From Candidatus Arcticimaribacter sp. UBA7428 (lineage in GTDB: Bacteria > Bacteroidota > Bacteroidia > Flavobacteriales > Flavobacteriaceae): a stretch of DNA of 22,794 bases. The stretch covers positions 35,020-57,813 of the forward strand of contig DLQQ01000086.1 in assembly GCA_002477625.1 (NCBI GenBank), in the 5' to 3' direction. The position numbers and the translations under genes were made by a program. Positions 1-8,162 of this stretch are shown here, piece after piece; positions within the stretch are counted from its first letter, which is position 1; every line of letters begins with the position of its first letter. Below the pieces are notes generated by a model that saw only the letters and a program-made list of their open reading frames with translations, made no database searches and was not told the origin of the DNA.

Positions 1-10
1 CGCAAATCTA

Positions 11-444
11 ATGAAAAACATGGCATCAATTCAAATTAGAACACCTTTAATACTACAAAAGAAAACCTTTGGAATACACTAACAGAAGTTGAAAAAATGA
101 AAAAATGGTATTTCAATGAGCTTTAAGATTTTGAACTTAAACTTCATTTTAAAACTGCTTTTAAAATAGAATATGAAGGTCAGATTTTTACACATAAATG
201 GACGGTTTTTAAAGTAACTCCATACAAGACATTAGCTTATTATTGGCAATACGAAGAATATGAAGGAAACTCTACAGTAACTTTTGAGATTGAAGAAAGC
301 CCAGAAGGAGTAGAACTTATTTTAACTGCCGAAATATTGGAGGCTTTCCCAGACATTAATGTTTTCAGCCAGGAGCGTATAGTCAAGGGTTGAAATGATT
401 TAATTTATGACCGATTGAAACCCTATCTTGAAAAAAGTACGTGA
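11..444 (+). pseudogene. Decayed SRPBCC / AHSA1-type START-like domain gene
   Basis: Reading from 46 to 444 in one frame gives a recognisable SRPBCC (activator of Hsp90 ATPase homologue 1-like) protein, with stretches such as LWNTLTEVEKMKKWYF, a TVTFEIEESPEGVELILT strand and a final LIYDRLKPYLEKS helix. The frame is broken by TAA at 124-126, where a CAA (Gln) is likely ancestral, and by TGA at 391-393, where family members usually have Trp. The probable start (ATG at 11 or 20, MASIQIRT) is in another frame, so one base has been lost around 40-46. Three independent lesions argue for a real pseudogene rather than a single read error. The family binds small hydrophobic ligands or acts as a co-chaperone; the substrate of the ancestor is unknown. 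It runs tail to tail into the minus-strand gene ending at 449. Confidence 0.8.
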
Positions 445-448
445 CTCC

Positions 449-1690
449 TTAAAAAACTTGTTTATGTAAAAGCTCCATAACCTTATTCACTGCTTTTTCG
501 ACCACACGTTCACGATGTTTCCCAAGATGAAATTCATAGGAAACGACATTGTCTTCTGTAGCTACTGCAATAAACACAGTTCCTAATTCAGCCTCAGAAT
601 CACCTTTAGATGGCCCTGCATTGCCAGTAGTGGAAACACCTATAGTTGCACCAAATCGTTGTTGAGCTGCAACAGCCATAGCTTCAGCAACCGGAGCACT
701 GACTACTGAATAGGCGTCAATCAAAGATTGAGACACGCCTAGGAGGTTCACTTTAACTTCTGTAGCGTAGGCAACTATTCCCCCTCTGAAATAGGCAGAG
801 GCACCGGGAATTTGAGTGAAACGGTTGGCTATTTTCCCCCCAGTACAGCTTTCGGCAACAGCTAGGGTATTGTTTGTTTTTATGAATTGTGTCTGAAGCT
901 GTTCTTCAACAGAGGCTTCTTCTTCAAAGCCCATTATGATGTCTCCAATCAGGGGATATAATTTTTCTATTTCAGCATCGATACGCTTTTCGAGTAGGAT
1001 TGGATCTGAGCCTTTTCCCGATAAGCGCAAACGTACCCTCCCTAGATTCGGAAGGTAAGCTAGTTTTATGTCGGAAGGCAATTCGTTTTCCCATTGCTCA
1101 ATACGTTCGGCAATTACACTCTCGCCCAAACCATAGGTCAATAAGGTTTTATGCATGATGTAGGGACGTGTATAATGTTTCTGTAAGGCTGGAATCACTT
1201 CATTACTGACCAACGCTTTCATTTCGAAAGGCACTCCAGGTAAGGAAATAATCACACGATCTTCGACTTCAAACCACATGCCCGAAGCGGTTCCGTGTAG
1301 ATTATTGAGAACCTTAGCCTTTGAAGGAAGTAATGCTTGTTTTCTGTTTTCTTCGTTTATAGGGGTCGGAACATACTTGGCAAACATCTCTTCAATGCGC
1401 TCCAAAACCAATTCGTTCTTCACCAAAACATCGTCAAAATACGAACAGAGGGTATGTTTGGTTAAATCGTCTTTTGTTGGCCCAAGACCACCTGTTAAAA
1501 TAATAACTTGTGCTCTCTTCTGAGCCTCGTCCAAACAACTTTCAATATGTTCTTTCCGATCTGAAATTGAGGTTATTTGTCCGACTTCAATTCCAATTTT
1601 ATTCAACTCTTTTGCAATAAAAACAGCATTGGTATTTACTATTTGACCGATAAGAATTTCATCTCCGATACTGACAATTTCTGCAATCAT
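449..1690 (-). CDS. cinA: CinA family protein: MoCF-like domain plus nicotinamide-nucleotide amidase domain
   Basis: 413 residues, full length for two-domain CinA. The N-terminal molybdopterin-binding-like (COG1058) domain covers about 1-170 and carries IVSIGDEIL near the start and the GGLGPTKDD loop at 68-75. The C-terminal CinA/PncC domain (about 270-410) has the SCTGG nucleotide loop at 281-285 and TTGNAGP at 354-360. Known C-domains deamidate nicotinamide mononucleotide to nicotinate mononucleotide in the pyridine nucleotide cycle; N-domains of this type can have ADP-ribose pyrophosphatase activity. The competence role behind the name is not universal. The ATG lies 3 bases after the stop of the FAH-family gene, so the two are very probably co-transcribed. 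The protein should be cytoplasmic. The family call is firm; the exact activity is inferred. Confidence 0.93.
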   Translation of the reverse strand: MIAEIVSIGDEILIGQIVNTNAVFIAKELNKIGIEVGQITSISDRKEHIESCLDEAQKRAQVIILTGGLGPTKDDLTKHTLCSYFDDVLVKNELVLERIEEMFAKYVPTPINEENRKQALLPSKAKVLNNLHGTASGMWFEVEDRVIISLPGVPFEMKALVSNEVIPALQKHYTRPYIMHKTLLTYGLGESVIAERIEQWENELPSDIKLAYLPNLGRVRLRLSGKGSDPILLEKRIDAEIEKLYPLIGDIIMGFEEEASVEEQLQTQFIKTNNTLAVAESCTGGKIANRFTQIPGASAYFRGGIVAYATEVKVNLLGVSQSLIDAYSVVSAPVAEAMAVAAQQRFGATIGVSTTGNAGPSKGDSEAELGTVFIAVATEDNVVSYEFHLGKHRERVVEKAVNKVMELLHKQVF

Positions 1691-1693
1691 GTT

Positions 1694-2305
1694 TTATTTT
1701 ACTTTAATGGAAAACAATTGACGGCCTTCTAAAGAGCCTTCTAAAACATCATTTTCCGCTACCGGACCAACTCCAGCTGGAGTTCCAGTAAAAATAATAT
1801 CGCCAATTTTTAGGGTGAAAAACTGTGAAACATAGGCAATCAATTCGTCTACTTTCCAGAGCATTAATGCGGAAGAAGACTGTTGCACTATCGTTCCATT
1901 TTTTGACATTTCAAACTGCAATTCATCGACATGTGGAAGCTCGGATTTATTCACCCAGTCTCCTACTACTGCGGCTCCGTCAAAAGCTTTTGCCTTTTCC
2001 CAAGGCAGCCCCTTACTTTTGAGTTTTGCTTGAAGGTCTCGTGCAGTAAAATCAATTCCCAGGCCTATTGCATCGTAGTATTTATGGGCAAATTTTTGCT
2101 GAATGTGTTTTCCAATTCTGTTAATTCGAACCAAAATCTCAACTTCATAATGCACATCATTTGAAAATGGAGGAATAAAAAATGGCTGATTTTTTAACAC
2201 TAAAGAAGTATCTGGCTTTAAGAAAACAACAGGGTCTTCTGGCCGTTCATTGGCCAATTCTTCGATGTGGTCTGTATAATTGCGACCGATGCATATTATT
2301 TTCAT
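1694..2305 (-). CDS. Fumarylacetoacetate hydrolase family protein
   Basis: 203 residues, matching the short single-domain FAH fold found in acylpyruvases, oxaloacetate decarboxylases and related enzymes, not the longer true fumarylacetoacetase. It begins MKIICIGRNYTDHIEE, the family's usual start. The divalent-metal ligands are visible as E54 and E56 (HYEVE) and D85 (GIDFTARD). A K/E-rich loop follows (SKGLPWEKAKAFDG), and the closing GDIIFTGTPAGVGP motif lies near residue 170. Such enzymes cleave C-C bonds in acylpyruvates or decarboxylate oxaloacetate; the sequence does not fix the substrate here. It sits 43 bases after the exonuclease gene and 3 bases before cinA, which points to one transcript. 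Cytoplasmic. Confidence 0.88.
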   Translation of the reverse strand: MKIICIGRNYTDHIEELANERPEDPVVFLKPDTSLVLKNQPFFIPPFSNDVHYEVEILVRINRIGKHIQQKFAHKYYDAIGLGIDFTARDLQAKLKSKGLPWEKAKAFDGAAVVGDWVNKSELPHVDELQFEMSKNGTIVQQSSSALMLWKVDELIAYVSQFFTLKIGDIIFTGTPAGVGPVAENDVLEGSLEGRQLFSIKVK

Positions 2306-2348
2306 AAATCTAGTTTATCTGAACTGGCATAGAAAGCAGTTCGTTTTA

Positions 2349-3122
2349 CTATTTTGCTCCATTGAACTTACTCAATCGTATCGCGGTAAGCACTTTTTTG
2401 GTGTATAATGGAAAATCTGCATTGAGTAACCATCCGAAATACCCTGGTTCTTTTTCTAAAACCTCATCTACTGTTTTTCCTTTGTGTTTCCCAAAGGAGA
2501 AACAAGCAACATTCTCTTTGTTCAAAATAATAAACCCAGCGACATCGAGGGAACGTTTACGTGTTGAAAATTCACTTAAGAAGTCCAGATTGTTTTCCAA
2601 TTCTTCATAGCGTTCAACCTGAGCAAGCAAGACCTCATAGGTTGCATCGGTATCTGCCATTGCAGAGTGGGCGTTGACCAACTCTTTATCACAGTAAAAC
2701 TTGAGCGCAGCACTTAATGTGCGTTGTTCCATTTTATGAAAAATCGTTTGTACGTCAATTGTCTTATGGTTTTTAAGATCAAAATCAACTTCTGCACGCA
2801 TAAATTCTTCAGCAATCAACGGAATATCGAATCGATCAGAATTGAATCCAGCCCAATCGCAGTCTTTCATAAAATCGTAAATTTCTTTGGAAAGCGTTTT
2901 GAAGTTTGGGGCATCTTTTACTTGTTCGTTAGTAATTCCATGCACATCAGAAGCTCCTTTTGGAATGGGCATTTCAGGGTTTACCAACCAGGTTTTTCCT
3001 TCTTTATTTCCGTTAGGTAGTAATTTCAGAACCGCAATTTCAACGATTCGATCACTCACAACATTTACCCCTGTAGTTTCAAGGTCAAAAAAGCAAAGTG
3101 GTCGTTTGAGGTCAAGGCCCAT
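2349..3122 (-). CDS. DEDDh 3'-5' exonuclease (DnaQ-like) with ExoX-like C-terminal domain
   Basis: 257 residues. The exonuclease domain covers about 8-170. Motif I is FFDLETTG with D13 and E15, motif II is GFNSDRFD with D99, and motif III is the DEDDh signature H152-x4-D157 in AHSAMADTD. About 200-245 is a second small domain, CFSFGKHKGKTVDEV...PGYFGWLL, resembling the C-terminal module of exodeoxyribonuclease X-like proteins (DUF3820 type). The protein lacks the polymerase-binding tail of a stand-alone Pol III epsilon subunit, so a repair or nucleic-acid-turnover exonuclease is more likely than the replicative proofreader. The start is ATG at 3122, 10 bases after the E2 gene stop, so it is probably in the same transcript. 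Confidence 0.9.
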   Translation of the reverse strand: MGLDLKRPLCFFDLETTGVNVVSDRIVEIAVLKLLPNGNKEGKTWLVNPEMPIPKGASDVHGITNEQVKDAPNFKTLSKEIYDFMKDCDWAGFNSDRFDIPLIAEEFMRAEVDFDLKNHKTIDVQTIFHKMEQRTLSAALKFYCDKELVNAHSAMADTDATYEVLLAQVERYEELENNLDFLSEFSTRKRSLDVAGFIILNKENVACFSFGKHKGKTVDEVLEKEPGYFGWLLNADFPLYTKKVLTAIRLSKFNGAK

Positions 3123-3132
3123 AGTATTGTAT

Positions 3133-4449
3133 TTAAAAGTCGATTGATGTATCCCATTGTTCTAGAGCATCAGCAACAGCTTTCACAAACTGTCCGCCCA
3201 TAGCTCCGTTGATGATGCGGTGGTCGTAACTGTGACAGAGCATCATTTTTCTGCGTATTCCGATAAAGTCCCCGTTTGCGGTTTCGATTACGGCAGGCAT
3301 TTTACGTATTACTCCAATTGCCAAAATCCCTACTTGTGGCTGATTGATGATCGGTATTCCTGTGATGGAACCAAAGTTCCCAACATTGGTGACCGTATAG
3401 GTTCCTCCTTGTACTTCGTCTGGTTCGAGTTTATTTTCTCGGGCACGAATCGAAAGATCGTTTACAGCCCTAGCCAAACCAACAAGGTTGAGGTGGTCCG
3501 TGTTTTTTATAACGGGTACTATTAAATTCCCATCACCAAGAGCAGTAGCCATTCCAATATTTATCCCTTTCTTTTGGATGATTGTATTTTCAACTACTGA
3601 ACTATTCAGTAAGGGAAATTCTTTTAATGCCTGAACAACGGCAGCAATAAAAATAGGCGTAAAGGTTAATTTCTCTTGTTCTCGTTTTTGGAATTTTCCT
3701 TTGACACGTTCCCGCCAATCCCAAAGGTCAGTTACATCGACCTCAATAAAAGATTGAACGTGTGCCGAAATTTTCCGACTATTGACCATATGATCTGAAA
3801 TCATTTTACCCATTCGGGTCATTTCGATCTGTTGGTCTTGCCCAGAAATTGATACCGGAATTGGCTCAGCATGATCTATTTGCTTTTCCAGAATTTCACT
3901 TTGACCCGGAGCAGTTGTTCGTTTGTCTATATACCCTAAAATATCTTTTTTAGTTACCCTTCCTTTATCACCTGTTCCCTGAATGGTTTCTAATTCTTCT
4001 AAAGAAATTCCTTCTTCTTTGGCTATGTTCTTTACCAAAGGGGAATAAAAACGATTCGAACTGCTAGCAGGTGTTGCAGGTGTTTGAATAGTTGTTTGGG
4101 CAGAAGAAACTGCAGCTTCTATAACAGCTATTGGATCTGGCTTGGGGGTTTCTTTTATTTCTGGAAGTGGATCAGGAAGAACTTCTTCTTCAGAAACCTT
4201 GTCTTCCCCAGCAATTTCAATAACGGCAATTACATCGCCAACTTGGGCAATTTCATTTACTTGAAATTTTTTCTCGATCAATATTCCTTCAACTTCCGAT
4301 GGAACATCAGAATCGACCTTGTCAGTCGCAACTTCAACAATTGATTCATCAATTGCAATGGAATCTCCCACATCCTTAAGCCAAGTAGTTAGTGTTGCTT
4401 CTGCAACACTCTCTCCCATTTTCGGTAATTTAAGTAGGTATTTACCCAT
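3133..4449 (-). CDS. Dihydrolipoamide acyltransferase (E2) of a 2-oxoacid dehydrogenase complex
   Basis: 438 residues with the classical E2 layout. The lipoyl domain is about 1-78, with the lipoylated lysine K44 in EVATDKVDSDVP. An acidic and Pro/Ala linker follows, then a peripheral-subunit-binding domain at about 134-173 (FYSPLVKNIAKEEGIS...GRVTKKDIL) and the CAT-like acyltransferase domain at about 205-435. E2 moves acyl groups from lipoamide to CoA in the pyruvate, 2-oxoglutarate or branched-chain complexes. The single lipoyl domain and general sequence suggest the branched-chain or mixed type, which is uncertain. No E1 or E3 gene is adjacent, so partners must be encoded elsewhere. The usual catalytic HRxxDG reads HRIING (H410, N414), so the aspartate is replaced; the codon is AAC. 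A TACCTTTG box lies 25 bases upstream of the ATG. Confidence 0.92.
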   Translation of the reverse strand: MGKYLLKLPKMGESVAEATLTTWLKDVGDSIAIDESIVEVATDKVDSDVPSEVEGILIEKKFQVNEIAQVGDVIAVIEIAGEDKVSEEEVLPDPLPEIKETPKPDPIAVIEAAVSSAQTTIQTPATPASSSNRFYSPLVKNIAKEEGISLEELETIQGTGDKGRVTKKDILGYIDKRTTAPGQSEILEKQIDHAEPIPVSISGQDQQIEMTRMGKMISDHMVNSRKISAHVQSFIEVDVTDLWDWRERVKGKFQKREQEKLTFTPIFIAAVVQALKEFPLLNSSVVENTIIQKKGINIGMATALGDGNLIVPVIKNTDHLNLVGLARAVNDLSIRARENKLEPDEVQGGTYTVTNVGNFGSITGIPIINQPQVGILAIGVIRKMPAVIETANGDFIGIRRKMMLCHSYDHRIINGAMGGQFVKAVADALEQWDTSIDF

Positions 4450-4473
4450 AGTTTATAGCTTTTTATAGTGGCA

Positions 4474-4481
4474 CAAAGGTA
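4474..4481 (-). promoter_or_regulatory. Candidate -7 box (TACCTTTG) for the E2 gene
   Basis: On the minus strand this is a perfect match to the Bacteroidetes TAnnTTTG element, and it ends 24 bases before the E2 ATG. A TTG lies 24 bases further upstream (plus-strand CAA at 4506-4508), one base outside the usual 17-23 spacing. It suggests that E2 and the genes after it can be transcribed independently of recR. Confidence 0.4.
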
Positions 4482-4520
4482 TCAAAATTCTTAGAGAGTC
4501 TTTCACAAAACAACAGCTTC

Positions 4521-5138
4521 CTATCCCTGAAGAGAATCTTCGTAAGGGATTCGTTTTAGGATGCTACGGCCTAGAGTCACCTCATCAGCGTATTCCAATT
4601 CATCTCCAACAGGTATCCCTCGGGCTATGGTCGATATCAATACGTCAAAAGGAGTGAGTTGTTTATTGATGTAAAAAATTGTGGTATCGCCTTCCATGGT
4701 TGCACTCAAGGCAAAAATAATTTCTTTAACCTTCCCTTGTTTTACTTTATCGACCAGAGATGTGATTGTTAAATCCTGAGGCCCTACTCCATCAATGGGA
4801 GAAATAATACCATTCAAAACATGGTATTTTCCTTGAAACTGACCTGTGTTTTCTATGGCCATTACATCTCGAATATCTTCAACTACGCAGATTTGTTCGT
4901 CGGTCCGTCTAGGGTTGGCACAGATTTCACAAACAGCAGTATCAGCAATGTTGTGGCATTCGCAACAAAAAATAATCTCCGATCGAAACATATGCAACGC
5001 AGAAACAATTCCTTCGGTTTGCTCTTTTGGCTGTTTCAACAAATGTAAAACCAACCGCAAGGCAGTTCGCTTTCCAATCCCAGGCAATTGAGACATTTGA
5101 TCAACGGCGAGTTCTAATAATTTTGAAGAAAAATCCAT
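4521..5138 (-). CDS. recR: Recombination mediator RecR
   Basis: 205 residues from the ATG at 5138. A GTG two codons upstream would add only MF, and flavobacterial RecR proteins normally begin M(D/E)FSSKL. The N-terminal helix-hairpin-helix holds [11 protein letters not shown] (18-28). A four-cysteine zinc finger follows (C58-x2-C61 and C70-x2-C73), then a Toprim domain beginning [13 protein letters not shown] and a C-terminal Walker-B-like region with [21 protein letters not shown]. RecR acts with RecO (and RecF) to load RecA onto SSB-coated single-stranded DNA at gaps. It is the first gene of the leftward run, 71 bases before the E2 gene. Confidence 0.96.
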   Translation of the reverse strand: MDFSSKLLELAVDQMSQLPGIGKRTALRLVLHLLKQPKEQTEGIVSALHMFRSEIIFCCECHNIADTAVCEICANPRRTDEQICVVEDIRDVMAIENTGQFQGKYHVLNGIISPIDGVGPQDLTITSLVDKVKQGKVKEIIFALSATMEGDTTIFYINKQLTPFDVLISTIARGIPVGDELEYADEVTLGRSILKRIPYEDSLQG

Positions 5139-5143
5139 GAACA

Positions 5144-5151
5144 CAAAAATA
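5144..5151 (-). promoter_or_regulatory. Candidate -7 box (TATTTTTG) for recR
   Basis: A minus-strand TAnnTTTG match ending only 5 bases before the recR ATG at 5138. No TTG is found at the usual -33 spacing. If real, the transcript would be almost leaderless; in AT-rich DNA it could equally be chance. Confidence 0.28.
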
Positions 5152-5167
5152 CAAAATAAACCGTCGC

Positions 5168-5236
5168 ATCCCTTTATTTTTGAATTTGTAAATGGAAATT
5201 TAACCCCCTACCATTTGTTAAAAAAATCAAAGGGAT
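5168..5236. repeat. Nested inverted repeats in the recR/symporter divergent region
   Basis: The outer arms ATCCCTTT (5168-5175) and AAAGGGAT (5229-5236) are perfect 8-base inverted copies. Inside them AAATGG (5190-5195) and CCATTT (5211-5216) form a second pair around a 15-base loop. The role is unknown: a paired operator or a structured untranslated region are both possible, and chance is not excluded. Confidence 0.35.
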
Positions 5237-5249
5237 TCATTTGAAAAAC

Positions 5250-5277
5250 TTGGATTGCTATTTCTTTTATACCTTTA
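5250..5277 (+). promoter_or_regulatory. Candidate promoter for the sodium:solute symporter gene
   Basis: TTG at 5250-5252 and TACCTTTA at 5270-5277, separated by 17 bases, fit the Bacteroidetes TTG-N17-23-TAnnTTTG pattern except for the last base. The start codon at 5284 is only 6 bases after the box, implying a very short leader or none. Confidence 0.4.
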
Positions 5278-5283
5278 ACGGCT

Positions 5284-6750
5284 ATGATAACACCCTTATT
5301 CATTCTCGCCCTTGTACTTTGCTACTTTGCAGTGCTGATGCTGATCTCTTATCTCACGAGTAAAGAAGATTCTAATCAAGAATTTTTTACTGCCAACCGA
5401 AGTTCTTCTTGGTATTTAGTCGCCTTTGGTATGGTTGGAGCCTCTCTTTCTGGAGTAACCTTCATCTCCGTCCCGGGTTGGATTGAAGCTTCACAATTCA
5501 GCTATTTTCAAGTAGTCTTGGGTTATATGGTCGGATACTTTGTTGTTGCCTATGTGTTACTCCCTGTTTATTACAGAAATCAAGTTACCTCGATCTACCA
5601 ATACTTGGATGTCCGCCTTGGAAAGAATAGTCATCGTGCAGGAGCCCTATTCTTTTTTATCTCCCGTGTGCTGGGTGCTGCTTTTCGTTTGTTTTTAGTT
5701 GCTATTGTATTGCAACAATTCATCTTCGATGCATTCCATGTGCCTTTTGAAGCTACAGTAATCCTATCCATCGCCTTGATATGGGTCTACACCAAGCGGG
5801 GTGGAATCAAAACCATTGTTTGGACCGATACGCTGCAAACCACCTTAATGATTTTAGCAGTCTTCTTGTCCATCATGTACATCAACAAAGAACTTGGGTG
5901 GAGTATGATGGATTTTTTGAGGTCTACTGAATTTGAACAATACAATTCGGTTCTAGTCACCGACTCTTTCTTGGTTCGGAATCATTTTTTTAAGTCATTT
6001 ATTGGAGGGGTTTTCATCACCATTTGTATGACAGGTTTGGATCAGGACATGATGCAAAAAAACCTGAGCTGCCGTAATTTAAAGGATGCACAGAAAAACA
6101 TGGTTGTTTTCAGTTTAGTTTTGGTTGTCGTAACTGGTCTTTTTATGCTCCTTGGAGCTTTGCTTTATATCTATGCAGGAAAAGAAGGCATTGCCCTACC
6201 CCTTATGGATGGAAGTCCCAAAACAGATTTATTATTCCCAGAGATTGCCTTGAACGGAAAACTGGGCTTAGGGGTTGGAATCACCTTTATCTTAGGTTTA
6301 ATTGCTGCGGCTTACAGTAGCGCAGACAGTGCACTTACCTCTTTGACAACCTCTTTTTGTGTTGACTTTTTAGCCATTGAAAAACAAGATCCAGAGAACC
6401 AAAAAAGCTTACGAAAGAAAACTCATATTGGGATGAGTCTTTTACTGATTCTGGTAGTTATCGCTTTTAAACACATCCTAAATTCTAACGTAATCGACAG
6501 CCTCCTTACTGTTGCTGGATATACCTATGGGCCTTTGTTAGGGCTATTTACTTTCAGTATTTTCACCAAATACACCATCAAAGATCGGTATGTGTGGTTT
6601 GTGGTTTTTGCCTCTGTAGGACTCACCAGTATTTTAGGAAGTATTGATGCGGCACTCTTGGGTGGCTATCAAATAGGATATGAATTATTGCCTTTGAATG
6701 GTTTGTTTACCTTCCTAGGCTTAATACTGATTCGTAGCAAGCAAGACTAA
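5284..6750 (+). CDS. Sodium:solute symporter family protein
   Basis: 488 residues, very hydrophobic, with about 12-13 membrane-spanning helices, typical of the SSS family (LeuT-fold Na+-coupled transporters). The first helix begins at residue 2 (ITPLFILALVLCYFAVLMLIS). Family signatures visible are FTANRSSSWYLVAFGMVGASLSGVTF after helix 1, GLDQDMMQKNLSCR in a middle loop, and AAAYSSADSALTSLTTSF, a helix-8-like segment that in this family helps form the Na+ site. The substrate (sugar, amino acid, nucleoside or other) cannot be read from the sequence. It is a single gene on the plus strand, and its last 30 bases overlap the 3' end of the convergent CoA-binding protein gene. Inner membrane. Confidence 0.93.
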   Translation: MITPLFILALVLCYFAVLMLISYLTSKEDSNQEFFTANRSSSWYLVAFGMVGASLSGVTFISVPGWIEASQFSYFQVVLGYMVGYFVVAYVLLPVYYRNQVTSIYQYLDVRLGKNSHRAGALFFFISRVLGAAFRLFLVAIVLQQFIFDAFHVPFEATVILSIALIWVYTKRGGIKTIVWTDTLQTTLMILAVFLSIMYINKELGWSMMDFLRSTEFEQYNSVLVTDSFLVRNHFFKSFIGGVFITICMTGLDQDMMQKNLSCRNLKDAQKNMVVFSLVLVVVTGLFMLLGALLYIYAGKEGIALPLMDGSPKTDLLFPEIALNGKLGLGVGITFILGLIAAAYSSADSALTSLTTSFCVDFLAIEKQDPENQKSLRKKTHIGMSLLLILVVIAFKHILNSNVIDSLLTVAGYTYGPLLGLFTFSIFTKYTIKDRYVWFVVFASVGLTSILGSIDAALLGGYQIGYELLPLNGLFTFLGLILIRSKQD

Positions 6751-7098
6751 TGTACACGACTGTTCGGTTTCAATACCTGCGTCTCGTAAACGCTTTTCAA
6801 AACTTTCGTTTTCTGTTCCGGGATTAAAAATTATCCTTCTTGGGTTTAGGCTGATGAGGTACTCATAATAGCTTTCTTGGCGTGCAGGCCCCAAATATAA
6901 GGTTACGGTATCCACCTCCTTCCAAGCGGCTTGATGTTCCGTGTGAATTGGTGTGTCTGCTAACATCCCTTCCCGAAAACCTAAGGCATAAACGGTATGC
7001 TTGGCTGCTCTTAATTTATGAAAAGCTTTAAACGAATAGCGTTCCTCGTTTGTTGACGCTCCAATGATAAGAGTTGTCTTGGATGTTTCTTGCACCAT
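6721..7098 (-). CDS. Small CoA-binding domain protein (YccU-like)
   Basis: 125 residues from the ATG at 7098. That ATG overlaps the KAS III stop by one base (TAATG), which supports it over a TTG 27 bases upstream inside the previous gene. The fold is the CoA-binding Rossmann domain of succinyl-CoA synthetase alpha type: TLIIGASTNEERYSFKA at 9-25 is the nucleotide loop, followed by HTVYALGFREG, DTVTLYLGPARQ and RIIFNPGTENE. Homologues bind CoA or acyl-CoA; no enzymatic activity is established for most of them. Its translational coupling to the KAS III gene suggests a link to acyl-CoA metabolism (inference). The stop codon lies inside the end of the oppositely oriented symporter gene. Confidence 0.85.
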   Translation of the reverse strand: MVQETSKTTLIIGASTNEERYSFKAFHKLRAAKHTVYALGFREGMLADTPIHTEHQAAWKEVDTVTLYLGPARQESYYEYLISLNPRRIIFNPGTENESFEKRLRDAGIETEQSCTLVLLATNQY

Positions 7099-8105
7099 TA
7101 CCAAACCATAATAGAGCTTCCCCAAGTAAATCCACTACCAAAAGCAGCCAGTACTACTTTAGAACCTTCTTCTATCTTACCTTCTTCCCATGCTTCGGTC
7201 AAAGCAATCGGAATAGAAGCGGCGGTGGTGTTTCCGTAACGCATGATGTTGTTGTAAACTTGCTCATCGCCCAGTCCAAATTTCTTTTGGATGAATTGCG
7301 ATATTCTTAAATTTGCTTGATGTGGAACCAGCATATCGATATCACTCGCTTGCCAATTGTTCTTTTGCAAGCCTTCGTTGATCACTTCTGAAAAACGAAC
7401 AACGGCATGTTTAAATACCACTTGACCGTTCATGTATGGATAATAACTTAAATCTTCAGGGTCGTTTGCACTAATTATTTCAGGAACCCACCGATTGGTA
7501 CTAGGACCGATCAAAGAAAGTTCTTCGGCATAAGAGCCTTCAGAATAGATATGAGAAGATAAAATCCCACGTTCCATATTGGTCTCTCGAGTAAGAATTG
7601 CTGCTCCAGCACCATCCCCAAAAATGACGGATACGCCTCTACCTCTTGAAGTCATATCCAAACCACCCGAGTGGTTTTCAGCTCCGACAACTAAAACGTT
7701 CTTATACATCCCGGTTTTAATAAACTGATCTGCTGTAGAAAGCGCATAGATAAAACCACTGCATTGGTTTCGGATATCCATTGCGGGACAGGCAGGAATA
7801 CCCAATAAATCTTGGAGCACAACGCCCGATCCAGGGAAATAATAATCCGGACTTAAGGTTGCAAAGAGAATTAAATCCAAATCTTCGGCTGCCATATTAG
7901 CACGTTCCAAAGCAATCTTAGTTGCTTTTAGCGCCATAGTTGCAGTCGTATTTCCATCGCCTTTTTTGATGTGGCGACGTTCCTTAATCCCAGTGCGTTC
8001 GTTAATCCATTCGTCAGAGGTATCCATCATTTTGGATAAATCCGCATTGGTTACGATGTTTTCAGGGAGATACTTTCCTAAGCCAATAATTCTAGAATTA
8101 TACAT
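7098..8105 (-). CDS. 3-oxoacyl-ACP synthase III family protein (FabH/KAS III-like)
   Basis: 335 residues, the normal KAS III length. The thiolase-fold catalytic triad is complete: C115 in DIRNQCSGF, H262 in VPHQAN and N292 in YGNTTAAS. An active-site glycine loop (VIFGDGAGAAIL) follows residue 160, and the C-terminus ends AAFGSGFTWGSSIMVW. KAS III condenses an acyl-CoA with malonyl-ACP to begin fatty-acid synthesis; related enzymes make specialised ketones or beta-ketoacids. The absence of plsX, rpmF, fabD or acpP next to it means this may be a second, non-housekeeping copy, so I give no symbol. It lies 57 bases after the ABC1 gene and shares one base with the downstream CoA-binding protein gene. 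Confidence 0.9.
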   Translation of the reverse strand: MYNSRIIGLGKYLPENIVTNADLSKMMDTSDEWINERTGIKERRHIKKGDGNTTATMALKATKIALERANMAAEDLDLILFATLSPDYYFPGSGVVLQDLLGIPACPAMDIRNQCSGFIYALSTADQFIKTGMYKNVLVVGAENHSGGLDMTSRGRGVSVIFGDGAGAAILTRETNMERGILSSHIYSEGSYAEELSLIGPSTNRWVPEIISANDPEDLSYYPYMNGQVVFKHAVVRFSEVINEGLQKNNWQASDIDMLVPHQANLRISQFIQKKFGLGDEQVYNNIMRYGNTTAASIPIALTEAWEEGKIEEGSKVVLAAFGSGFTWGSSIMVW

Positions 8106-8162
8106 ATTGAATATAGTAGTTAGTAGTACAAGTAAAGAATAATAGCAACTAACTCAAAAGAA

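Noticed and set aside
1278..1523. Plus-strand ORF opposite cinA
   Set aside because: Shadow of a well-supported gene; no domain, no start context, and unusual composition.
8118..8154. AGTTAGT/ACTAACT inverted repeat between the ABC1 and KAS III genes
   Set aside because: Only 7 bp with a 23-base spacer, in AT-rich DNA, and no T tail; expected by chance at this scale.
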